NCBI GenBank assembly: GCA_021325365.1 | Contig: JAJPHF010000156.1 | Span: 1 to 15,129 of the forward strand | DNA length: 15,129 nucleotides | Origin: Pseudomonadota bacterium | GTDB lineage: Bacteria > Chloroflexota > UBA6077 > JAJPHF01 | Direction of reading: 5' to 3' | Shown here: in pieces, positions 6,146 to 15,129 of the stretch | Position numbering within the stretch: position 1 is the stretch's first letter | Layout of the letters: each line of letters starts with the position of its first letter | Made by a program: the position numbers and the translations under genes | The notes under the pieces: model-generated | Database searches by the model: none | Told to the model about the DNA's origin: nothing | The model's input: only the letters and a program-made list of their open reading frames with translations

Positions 6146-7165
6146 ATGGGCGCGGAATCCGAGGAGAGCGAGGCGCGCGTCGAGCGCCTGCTGCGGAGCG
6201 AGCTGGAGCAGGTTGACTCGCCGGCGGCGGCGGAGGCGGTCGTCGAGCGCGTCGAGCGCCTGGCCGCGGGCCAGACGGAGGCGGAGCGGGCGGAGCGGGC
6301 CGCGCAGGCGTCCACCCCGGCCGCGGTGGCGGTGGAGCAGGCCGCGGCGGCCGCGCCGACGCCGACCGCGGCGGCCGCGGCCGCCCTCACCACGGCCGCC
6401 GGCCGCGCCGTGGCCGCGACGCCGGAGGCACCGGCGGTCGTGGCGGCCGCTCAGCACGCGCTCGGCGTCACCGGGGCACCGACGACCCCGGCCGTGCGGC
6501 GCGGGCGCCGCTACCTGCGCGAGGCGATGCTGCGCCGGATGGGGCGGCTGCAGGCGCTGGACGCGTGCCTGTTCCTGGCCGTCAACGCGCTGCCTCACCC
6601 CGGCTGGGCGAACGGCGTCCTCTACGGCGGCTCGGCGCTCGCCACTGGCGGCTGGATCTGGGTGCTCGGGGTGCTCGTCGCCCGCCGGTGGGGCGTGCGC
6701 GGCAGCCATGGCGCCGTTCGCCTGCTCCTGCCGAGCGTGGTCGGCGCCACCTGGCTCGTGGAGCATCCGGTCAAGGAGCTGTTCCGGCGGCAGCGCCCGT
6801 TCATCGACATCGTACGCGCCCTAGTCGTGGGCAAGAAGCCGGGGAGTTGGTCGTTCCCCAGCGGCCACACGGCGTCGTCGTTCGCCGGCGCCTGGATGGT
6901 CAGTACGATCTGGCCGCGGCGGGCGCCGCTGTTCTTCAGCCTCGCCGCCACGGTCGGCTTCAGTCGGGTCTACCTGGGCGCGCACTACCCGGGCGACGTT
7001 GCGTCAGGCGCCGTGCTCGGCGCCCTGTTCGCGGAGCTGATCCGGCGGGCTACTTCCCGACCAGCCAGCCCCACTGCTCGTAGGCGCGGCGCTCGGTCTC
7101 GGGGCGCATGCGGTTCACCGGCGCGAACTGGTCGCGCCACTCGTAGGGCCGCGTGGCGTCGATGA
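6146..7165 (+). CDS. PAP2-superfamily membrane phosphatase with Ala-rich N-terminal extension
   Basis: A 339-aa protein carrying the full three-part PAP2 signature: K210-x6-R217-P218 (KELFRRQRP), P238-S-G-H241 (SFPSGHTASS) and S273-R-x5-H280-x3-D284 (SRVYLGAHYPGD). These are the catalytic residues of lipid phosphate or undecaprenyl-pyrophosphate phosphatases. About five or six hydrophobic segments surround them, so it acts at the membrane. Residues 1-50 are charged helix (ESEESEARVERLLRSELEQV) and 50-115 a very Ala-rich linker, unusual for the family. ATG 6146 was preferred because protein-like sequence begins there and GGGGA lies about 6 bases upstream; earlier in-frame ATGs at 6014 and 6086 exist. 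The last roughly 38 codons (basic Arg/Ser/Pro tail) read antisense through the end of ubiD, so the true stop could lie earlier if a frameshift is present. Confidence 0.85.
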   Translation: MGAESEESEARVERLLRSELEQVDSPAAAEAVVERVERLAAGQTEAERAERAAQASTPAAVAVEQAAAAAPTPTAAAAAALTTAAGRAVAATPEAPAVVAAAQHALGVTGAPTTPAVRRGRRYLREAMLRRMGRLQALDACLFLAVNALPHPGWANGVLYGGSALATGGWIWVLGVLVARRWGVRGSHGAVRLLLPSVVGATWLVEHPVKELFRRQRPFIDIVRALVVGKKPGSWSFPSGHTASSFAGAWMVSTIWPRRAPLFFSLAATVGFSRVYLGAHYPGDVASGAVLGALFAELIRRATSRPASPTARRRGARSRGACGSPARTGRATRRAAWRR

Positions 7166-8528
7166 TGGCCCGCGAGTTGGTGTAGTCGTTCACGGCGCGC
7201 TTCTCGGGCGGGATGCGCGGGTCGAGCGGCGTGGCCCAGGCGCGCTTGATCAGGTCGATCGACGTCTCGGGGTCCGAGCGGGTGCACATCGCCCAGAGCA
7301 CGTCCTCGAGGTTGGTCGGGTCGATGTCGTCGTCGACGACGACCACGTAGCGGCCGGTGTAGGCGCCGGCGCGGCACATCGCGGCGACATGGCCGGCCTG
7401 GCGGGCGTGGCCCGGATAGCGCTGGCGGATGGCCACGACGTTGAACAGCCGCGAGCCGCCCACCTCATGGCACCACACGCCGGCCACGTCCGGCACGCCC
7501 GCCTTCTCGATCTCGTCCTTGAGCACGGCCGAGCGCATGAAGGCGCGGAACCGCGCCTGCTCATCGGGCGGCTGGGCGGGCGGCTGGCCGAGCAGGATCG
7601 GGTTGTTGCGGAAGTACATCGCCTCGACCTGCAGCACCGGCTCGGGCCGCGTGTCGGAGGCGTAGTAGCCGGTCCACTCGCCGAACGGCCCCTCGGGCAT
7701 CGTCACGTCCGGCAGGGCGTAGCCCTCGAAGACGATCTCGGCGAAGGCGGGGATCGGCAGGCCAGTCACCTTGCCGCGGACCACCGGCACCGGTTCGCCG
7801 CGCAGGCCGCCGACCCAGGCGTACTCGGACAGGCCGTAGGGGATCTCCGTGCAGGAGGCGAGGAAGAGCAGCGGGTCGCTGCCGACGACCATCGCCACCG
7901 GGCACTTCTCGCCACGGGCGAAGTACTTCTCGCGCTGGATGCGGCCGTGCTTGCCCGGCGAGATATAGTAGCCGAGGTGGTAGCGGTCCTGGACCATCAC
8001 GCGGTAGGTGCCGAGGTTCACCCAGCCCTCGTCGGGGTCGCGAGTGATGTCGAAGCTGCCCGTGCCGATGTAGCGGCCGCCGTCGTTCTCGTGCCACTTC
8101 GGCGCCGGGATCTTCAGGACGTCGACGTCCTTGCCGAGCAGCAGGTTCTCGAGGATCGGCGCCTCGGTCACCTCGACCGGGTCGATCGGCTGGATCTCCT
8201 TGAACCGCCGCCGCCAGAGGTCGACCAGCTCGCGCTTGCTGGCTTCCGGCGGCAGGCCGAGCGTATAGGCGATGCGCTGGATCGTGCCCAGCGGGCAGGA
8301 GAGCACGCGAAAGCCGGGCGCATAGCCGGGGATCTGGTCGAAGAGGACCGCGGGGGCGGTGTCGTGCTTGGTTAGCACCTCCTGGGCCAGCCCGATCTCC
8401 TCCTCGGCGTTGGCGCCGTCGACGCGGCGAAGCTGACCCAGGCGCTCGACGCCCTCGATCCAGTCGCGCAGGTCGCGATAGCGGGGGCGAAGCTCGGTGT
8501 CCGACGGGCGCGCAGCTACTTCGACCAC
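7050..8528 (-). CDS. UbiD-family prenyl-FMN-dependent decarboxylase
   Basis: A 492-aa protein, the usual UbiD/Fdc length. It aligns by eye with Fdc1 and UbiD at the cofactor and catalytic sites. N171 and R176 lie in WVNLGTYR, H194 in GKHGRIQ, E235 in LSEYAWVGG, and E279/E284 in MPEGPFGEWTGYY. These correspond to Fdc1 N168, R173, H191, E233, E277 and E282: metal ligands plus the Arg-Glu-Glu triad. An active, prFMN-using enzyme is therefore expected, catalysing reversible decarboxylation of an aromatic, heteroaromatic or alpha,beta-unsaturated acid. The specific substrate cannot be read from sequence. The start is GTG 8528, with AGGAGG 5 bases upstream. It follows the Rieske gene by 36 bases in the same direction and overlaps the PAP2 frame tail-to-tail by 116 bases. 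The required UbiX prenyltransferase is not in the window. Confidence 0.92.
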   Translation of the reverse strand: MVEVAARPSDTELRPRYRDLRDWIEGVERLGQLRRVDGANAEEEIGLAQEVLTKHDTAPAVLFDQIPGYAPGFRVLSCPLGTIQRIAYTLGLPPEASKRELVDLWRRRFKEIQPIDPVEVTEAPILENLLLGKDVDVLKIPAPKWHENDGGRYIGTGSFDITRDPDEGWVNLGTYRVMVQDRYHLGYYISPGKHGRIQREKYFARGEKCPVAMVVGSDPLLFLASCTEIPYGLSEYAWVGGLRGEPVPVVRGKVTGLPIPAFAEIVFEGYALPDVTMPEGPFGEWTGYYASDTRPEPVLQVEAMYFRNNPILLGQPPAQPPDEQARFRAFMRSAVLKDEIEKAGVPDVAGVWCHEVGGSRLFNVVAIRQRYPGHARQAGHVAAMCRAGAYTGRYVVVVDDDIDPTNLEDVLWAMCTRSDPETSIDLIKRAWATPLDPRIPPEKRAVNDYTNSRAIIDATRPYEWRDQFAPVNRMRPETERRAYEQWGWLVGK

Positions 8529-8537
8529 ACGATCCTC

Positions 8538-8569
8538 CTCAATCCCAACCTCAATCTCTCAATCTCAAT
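8538..8569 (-). repeat. ATTGAG hexamer repeat array between Rieske and ubiD genes
   Basis: On the minus strand ATTGAG occurs four times (plus-strand CTCAAT at 8538, 8550, 8558 and 8564), with a degenerate copy GTTGGG at 8544-8549 and a two-base insertion between two copies. The first copy contains the Rieske TGA stop. The last runs directly into the AGGAGG ribosome binding site of ubiD. The array is far more AT-rich than its surroundings. Confidence 0.7.
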
Positions 8570-8903
8570 GGGCTGCCTCGATCTCGGGCTCCACCCAGGC
8601 CACCTGCACGACGCCGTCGACGACGCGCAGCGGCAGGTGCCGCAGCCGGTAGCCGAACGGCGGCCAGGTCGCCTTGCCGCTCGGCACGTCGAACTCCCAG
8701 CCGTGGCGCGCGCACTTGAGCGTCGCGTCGCAGAGCCGCGACTCGGACAGCGGCCACTGGCGGTGCGGGCAGGCGTTCGGCACCGCGTACAGCTCGCCGC
8801 CCAGGCTCACGAGCAGGACGGCGTGCGCGCCCACCGCTACCAGGCGGCGCGTGCCGGGCGGCAGCTCCTCGGCGCGCGCCACCGCTACGTAGTCGTCGGG
8901 CAT
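8565..8903 (-). CDS. Rieske-type [2Fe-2S] ferredoxin
   Basis: A 112-aa soluble protein with the Rieske cluster signature C45-P-H47 (ACPHRQWPL) and C64-A-R-H67 (CARHGWEF), 16 residues apart. It is built on a beta-sandwich pattern (VLLVSLGGELYAVPNACPH). The size fits ferredoxin components of Rieske oxygenase or nitrite-reductase small-subunit-like families. No TM or Tat signal is seen, so it is cytosolic. A ribosome binding site (GGGAG) lies about 8 bases before ATG 8903. It is the first gene of a pair with ubiD, suggesting an electron-transfer or accessory role in the same aromatic-acid pathway. No oxygenase or reductase partner is visible, so the redox partner is unknown. Confidence 0.9.
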   Translation of the reverse strand: MPDDYVAVARAEELPPGTRRLVAVGAHAVLLVSLGGELYAVPNACPHRQWPLSESRLCDATLKCARHGWEFDVPSGKATWPPFGYRLRHLPLRVVDGVVQVAWVEPEIEAAH

Positions 8904-8925
8904 CTCGTCGCTCCCTCGGCAAGGG

Positions 8926-8955
8926 ATTCTAACCCAGGGCGCGGCGCGGCGTCAG
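8926..8955 (-). promoter_or_regulatory. Putative promoter of the Rieske-ubiD unit
   Basis: On the minus strand CTGACG (8950-8955) lies 18 bases before TAGAAT (8926-8931), four and five of six matches to the -35 and -10 consensus. The start would fall near 8918, giving a short leader that still includes the ribosome binding site of the Rieske gene at 8910-8916. Confidence 0.4.
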
Positions 8956-9128
8956 CGCGGCGGCGCCCGGCGGGTCCGCCGGCGGCCAAGGCGGCGGGCG
9001 GCGGCCGAGCGGCATAGGCCGGTCGGCGGGTCACGGCATACGCCACCCGGCAGATGGCAGGTATTTCCCGACGCGCCATACTGGCTCAAAGCGAATCGTG
9101 CTGGTGCGATCGGCGTGGACGTGCAGAC

Positions 9129-9386
9129 GTGCATTGGAACGAGTGGTTCGAGGCGCTCACGCGCTGGCAGAACGCGCATGCGGACCTGCTTGCCCAGTAC
9201 CCCGGCCAGTTCGTGGCCGTCGTCGACGGGCGGCTGGCCGGCGTCGACCCGGATCTCGAGCCCCTGCTCGGCATGCTGCGCGCGACCGGCAGCCGCGCCG
9301 AGGCGACCTACCTCTGGTTCGTCACGCGCGAGGGACACGCCGTCCCGGTCCTGCACAGCGCCGAGCCGGAACCGCCCCCGCCCTAG
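9129..9386 (+). CDS. Small DUF5678-like protein
   Basis: An 85-aa protein. WNEWFEALTRWQNAHADLLA (residues 3-22), then QYPGQFVAVVDGRLAGVDPD, resembles the short DUF5678 domain ('W...L...YPG-x-(F/Y)-V-A-(I/V)-x-D-G-x-(V/L)'), a family of unknown function. The tail is proline-rich (EPEPPPP). The frame stays open upstream to an ATG at 9054, but codons 9054-9128 lack the GC3 bias, encode an unlikely Cys/Trp-rich stretch, and no ribosome binding site precedes either start. GTG 9129 is the better-supported start, though not certain. It converges on the ABM-fold gene with a 19-base gap. The DUF assignment is from memory of the pattern. Confidence 0.6.
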   Translation: MHWNEWFEALTRWQNAHADLLAQYPGQFVAVVDGRLAGVDPDLEPLLGMLRATGSRAEATYLWFVTREGHAVPVLHSAEPEPPPP

Positions 9387-9390
9387 GCTG

Positions 9391-9406
9391 GCCGCCGAGC
9401 GGCGGT
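9391..9406. terminator. Small hairpin in the convergent 19-base gap
   Basis: GCCGCC-GAGC-GGCGGT forms a 6-bp stem (one G-U) between the stop of the DUF5678-like gene and the stop of the ABM-fold gene. It could end transcription from both sides. There is no T-tract. The core GCCGCCGAGCGGC also occurs at 2721-2733, after another convergent gene end. Confidence 0.35.
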
Positions 9407-9978
9407 TAGGCCGTGCGGGCGTTGAAGCGCTCGATGCGGGTACCGAGCGGTACGAGCACCGTGTCCGCACGCTGCAGCATGCCCCTCAGCGCCTCGCGGC
9501 GGTCCTCCACCGAGCGCCAGCCGGTGATGACGAGCACGCGGCCGGGGTCGTCCAGGTCCTGGTACACCGCCCGCCGCAAGCAGCCCGGCAGCCCTTCGAT
9601 CCGTGGCGCGAGCTGCTCGGCGAGGTAGGTAAGGGTGGTGGTCACCGCGCTGGGCGGGGCCTGGAACACCGAGGCGCCGACGACCGGCGACGAACCGCTG
9701 ACCGGCCGGTAGTCGTGCAGCGGCCGGTAGTAGGTGCGCTCGACGGGGGCCTCACAGATGGCGTCGAGGCGCGCAGGAATCGCGCTCTGGCGCAACAGGT
9801 ACTCGCCACGGCGGTTCCACTCGTCGATGTACATGACCGCGGCCGGGTCCTCGATGCTCTGGAAGACACACGGCTCGGGCGACCCGTAGAACTCCTTCCA
9901 CAGGCTCAGGGCGCCGGCGACCAGCGCCGCCTCTTGCCCCGGACGCGCCCGCCAGCGCGCGACCACGACCACGCTCAT
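9406..9978 (-). CDS. Protein with two ABM-like (dimeric alpha-beta barrel) domains
   Basis: A 190-aa cytosolic protein made of two ferredoxin-like halves. Residues 2-64 (VVVVARWRARPGQEAALVAG ... CVFQSIEDPAAVMYIDEWNR) and about 112-188 (TLTYLAEQLAPRIEGLPGCL ... RVLVITGWRSVEDRREALR ... RIERFNAR) each follow the antibiotic-biosynthesis-monooxygenase pattern: beta strand, helix, 'F/Y-Q-x-x-x-D-P-x-x-V-x-x-x-x-x-W', helix. Such folds occur in small cofactor-free monooxygenases, heme-degrading enzymes and stress proteins. No diagnostic catalytic residue is recognisable, so no reaction is assigned. ATG 9978 was chosen because the longer frame (from 10086) is Ala/Gly-rich junk crossing a good promoter at 10015-10023. 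The ribosome binding site is weak. Confidence 0.7.
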   Translation of the reverse strand: MSVVVVARWRARPGQEAALVAGALSLWKEFYGSPEPCVFQSIEDPAAVMYIDEWNRRGEYLLRQSAIPARLDAICEAPVERTYYRPLHDYRPVSGSSPVVGASVFQAPPSAVTTTLTYLAEQLAPRIEGLPGCLRRAVYQDLDDPGRVLVITGWRSVEDRREALRGMLQRADTVLVPLGTRIERFNARTA

Positions 9979-10014
9979 CGCCGCGTTGCCCGCCTGCAGA
10001 TCGACTCGCGGGCC

Positions 10015-10023
10015 ATTATAGCA
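10015..10023 (-). promoter_or_regulatory. Extended -10 promoter for the ABM-fold gene
   Basis: The minus strand reads TGCTATAAT: a perfect TATAAT (10015-10020) with the TGn extension. No -35 consensus is seen 17 bases upstream (GCGGCG). Transcription would start near 10008, leaving about 30 nt before ATG 9978. The form is the same as the tRNA-Gln promoter at 607-615. Confidence 0.6.
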
Positions 10024-10124
10024 GCGGGGCTGGCCAGCGCCGCTGCCGGCGCCGGCCCGAGCGTGACCGGCCGGCGCGGCAGCCAACGATCTTCACCGGT
10101 TCGCAACTCGCGCGATCGACCGTA

Positions 10125-10155
10125 TTGGTTGCTGGTTTGTGGCTTTTGCGAAAAT
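10125..10155 (+). promoter_or_regulatory. Weak promoter candidate for the solute-binding lipoprotein
   Basis: The only AT-rich patch upstream of the gene, with TTGGTT (10125-10130) and GAAAAT (10150-10155) 19 bases apart. Both boxes are poor matches, so the call rests mainly on composition and position, about 55 bases before the start codon. Confidence 0.25.
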
Positions 10156-10210
10156 AACAGAGTCGAATTGGATGGGTGGCCCGCGTCGCCCCGTGGCCCC
10201 GGAGGCTCTC

Positions 10211-11365
10211 ATGCCGCTCGTCGTGCGCTGGCTCGCATTGCTCGCTGCCATCTCGCTCCTGGCGCTAGCCTGTAGGCCGGCCGCGCAGCAGGCAACGCCG
10301 GCCACCGCGACATCGCCCGCCGCGACCAGCGCGCCGCCGACGGCGGCCACGGCGCCGACTGGGCCGGCTGCGGCCGTGGCTTCCAGCGCGCGGCCGACCG
10401 AGGCGCCGCTCGGTCCGCCGGTGACGGTGCGGGTGGGCATGCTCAGCCAGACCTCCGACGCCGGGCTGTTCATCGCCAAGGACAAGGGCTACTTCCGCGA
10501 GCAGGGCATCGAGATGGAGTCGCTCCCCTTCCAGAACGCCCAGGAGATGGTCGCGCCGCTCGGCGCCGGCCAGCTCGACGTCGGGAGCGGCGCGACCAGC
10601 GCCGGGCTGCTCAACGCCGTGGCGCGCGAGGTGCCGATCCGTATCGTGGCCGACAAGGGCTCCACGCCGCCGGGCTTCGGCTTCCAGGGCCTGGTGGTGC
10701 GCAAGGAGCTGGTCGACAGCGGCGCCTTCAGCGGCTGCGCGAGCTTCAAGGGGTACCGTATCGCGGTGCCGGGCATTGGCCTGAGCCCGGAGCCGGCGAT
10801 CGACCGCGCCCTGCACGACTGCGGCCTGGGGATCGGCGATATCCAGATCGTCCCCCTGGGCTTCCCCGAGATCCCCTCCGCGATGCGCAACGGGGCGATC
10901 GACGCCGCGATCATGAACGAGCCCCTCATCACCAGCTCCGCCGCCAACGGCTTGGTCACAGTGTACAAGCGCACCGACGAGATCTATCCGAACCAGCAGA
11001 TCGCCGTGCTGCTCTATGCGCCGCACCTGATCAACCAGCAGCGGGCAGTCGGCGAGCGGTTCATGGTCGCCTACGTCAAGGGGCTCCGCGACCACTGGGA
11101 CGCCTTCACCCGTGGGATCGGCAAGGCCGAGATCATCGACATCCTCAGCCGCAACACGCCCGTGAAGGACAAGGCTCTGCTCGAGCAGATCGTGCCCGTG
11201 GGCCTCAATCCCGACGGCTACGTCAACATGAGCACGTTCTCCGACGACGTGGAATGGTGGATCGACCACGGCTACGTGAAGGGCCGCGTGGACCCGGCCC
11301 AGGTCGTGGACAATTCGTTCGTGGACTATGCGATCGAGCGACTCGGCCGCTACACTCCGCAGTAG
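10211..11365 (+). CDS. ABC-transporter solute-binding lipoprotein, NMT1/SsuA-like
   Basis: A 384-aa exported lipoprotein. MPLVVRWLALLAAISLLALA is followed by C21, a signal peptide with lipobox. A Pro/Ala/Thr-rich tether follows (22-70). The periplasmic-binding fold starts at VTVRVGMLSQTSDAGLFIAK (71-90), with GYFREQGIEMESLPF, GQLDVGSGATSAGLLNAVA and AMRNGAIDAAIMNEPLI, all typical of NMT1/THI5 and SsuA/TauA binding proteins. These deliver nitrogen- or sulfur-containing or aromatic acid ligands to ABC importers. ATG 10211 was chosen because GGAGG lies 5 bases upstream; the longer frame (from 10139) lacks a signal. No permease or ATPase gene adjoins it: the next gene is a sensor kinase. The ligand could be imported by a transporter encoded elsewhere, or the protein could serve sensing. 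Confidence 0.9.
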   Translation: MPLVVRWLALLAAISLLALACRPAAQQATPATATSPAATSAPPTAATAPTGPAAAVASSARPTEAPLGPPVTVRVGMLSQTSDAGLFIAKDKGYFREQGIEMESLPFQNAQEMVAPLGAGQLDVGSGATSAGLLNAVAREVPIRIVADKGSTPPGFGFQGLVVRKELVDSGAFSGCASFKGYRIAVPGIGLSPEPAIDRALHDCGLGIGDIQIVPLGFPEIPSAMRNGAIDAAIMNEPLITSSAANGLVTVYKRTDEIYPNQQIAVLLYAPHLINQQRAVGERFMVAYVKGLRDHWDAFTRGIGKAEIIDILSRNTPVKDKALLEQIVPVGLNPDGYVNMSTFSDDVEWWIDHGYVKGRVDPAQVVDNSFVDYAIERLGRYTPQ

Positions 11366-11391
11366 ACCGAGCCGCCGCCAGCGTCGATAAT
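11363..11391 (+). promoter_or_regulatory. Putative promoter for the hybrid histidine kinase
   Basis: TAGACC (11363-11368, overlapping the stop codon of the binding-protein gene) and GATAAT (11386-11391) are separated by exactly 17 bases, four and five of six matches to consensus. The leader would be about 140 nt, to ATG 11538. A small imperfect CCAGGC...GCCTGG stem lies within it (11414-11438). Confidence 0.35.
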
Positions 11392-11537
11392 GTCCGTGAG
11401 CCAGTAAGGACGGCCAGGCGCTCGTTCGCCGGGCCTGGTAGCCCTCCCGATCCATCGTCGGCTGGGTCTGTAGGCGCGAGCCACGGCCTCATCAGCGGCG
11501 ACGGGGGACCGTGGCGGGCAAAGAGGACCGACGCTTT

Positions 11538-15129
<3,592 letters not shown>

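Noticed and set aside
5049..6824. A 591-codon plus-strand frame crossing the divergent intergenic region
   Set aside because: It runs antisense to the first operon gene and out of frame with the PAP2 gene. It is Arg/Ala-rich without domains.
7389..8375. A 328-codon plus-strand frame opposite ubiD
   Set aside because: Antisense shadow of a gene whose catalytic residues are all identifiable on the other strand.
11414..11438. CCAGGC...GCCTGG as terminator of the binding-protein gene
   Set aside because: Short stem, 13-nt loop and no T-run. It could equally lie in the leader of the kinase mRNA.

Overview
The window is a high-GC (roughly 70%) bacterial chromosome segment. The coding strand strongly prefers G or C in third codon positions. 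The gene mix (UbiD decarboxylase beside a Rieske ferredoxin, NMT1-type lipoprotein, DUF3618/holin-like membrane stress operon, long hybrid histidine kinase, IS66-type remnant) would fit a soil or thermophilic Chloroflexota (Thermomicrobia-like) or an actinobacterium. That placement is inference from gene content, not from a marker gene.

Layout, left to right. Bases 1-144 are the right end of an IS66-like insertion sequence: the transposase C-terminus, then a terminal repeat. After a 313-base stretch without genes comes a tRNA-Gln(UUG) on the minus strand, with a perfect extended -10 promoter behind it. Two plus-strand genes follow: a methyltransferase-like protein with a degenerate SAM motif, and a small stand-alone HD (Mesh1/SpoT-type) hydrolase. 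They meet, end to end, a three-gene minus-strand operon (5855 down to 2744). In transcription order it encodes a Thr/Ser/Gly-rich one-TM protein, a two-TM holin-like DUF1469 protein and a three-TM DUF3618 protein containing a triplicated unit. The convergent gap holds a 15-bp hairpin and a perfect 38-bp palindrome.

Bases 6146-11365 are a metabolic section. A PAP2 phosphatase with a long Ala-rich N-terminus runs tail-to-tail into, and overlaps, a minus-strand Rieske-UbiD gene pair. The pair is separated by a small ATTGAG repeat array that contains the Rieske stop codon and merges into the ubiD ribosome binding site. A short DUF5678-like protein, a double ABM-fold (dimeric alpha-beta barrel) protein and a solute-binding lipoprotein follow. 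Together, UbiD, Rieske and the binding protein suggest uptake and reversible (de)carboxylation of an aromatic or heteroaromatic acid. No ring-cleavage, UbiX or ABC permease gene lies in the window, so the substrate is unknown.

Bases 11538-15129 are one large hybrid sensor kinase: TM, dCache, TM, HAMP, GAF, GAF, HisKA, HATPase, REC, and a second REC cut by the window end.

The most unusual items are the triplicated DUF3618 protein and its operon, the ATTGAG array between Rieske and ubiD, the two consensus TGnTATAAT promoters without recognisable -35 boxes, and the 38-bp palindrome. I see no CRISPR array, phage defence island or clearly new system.
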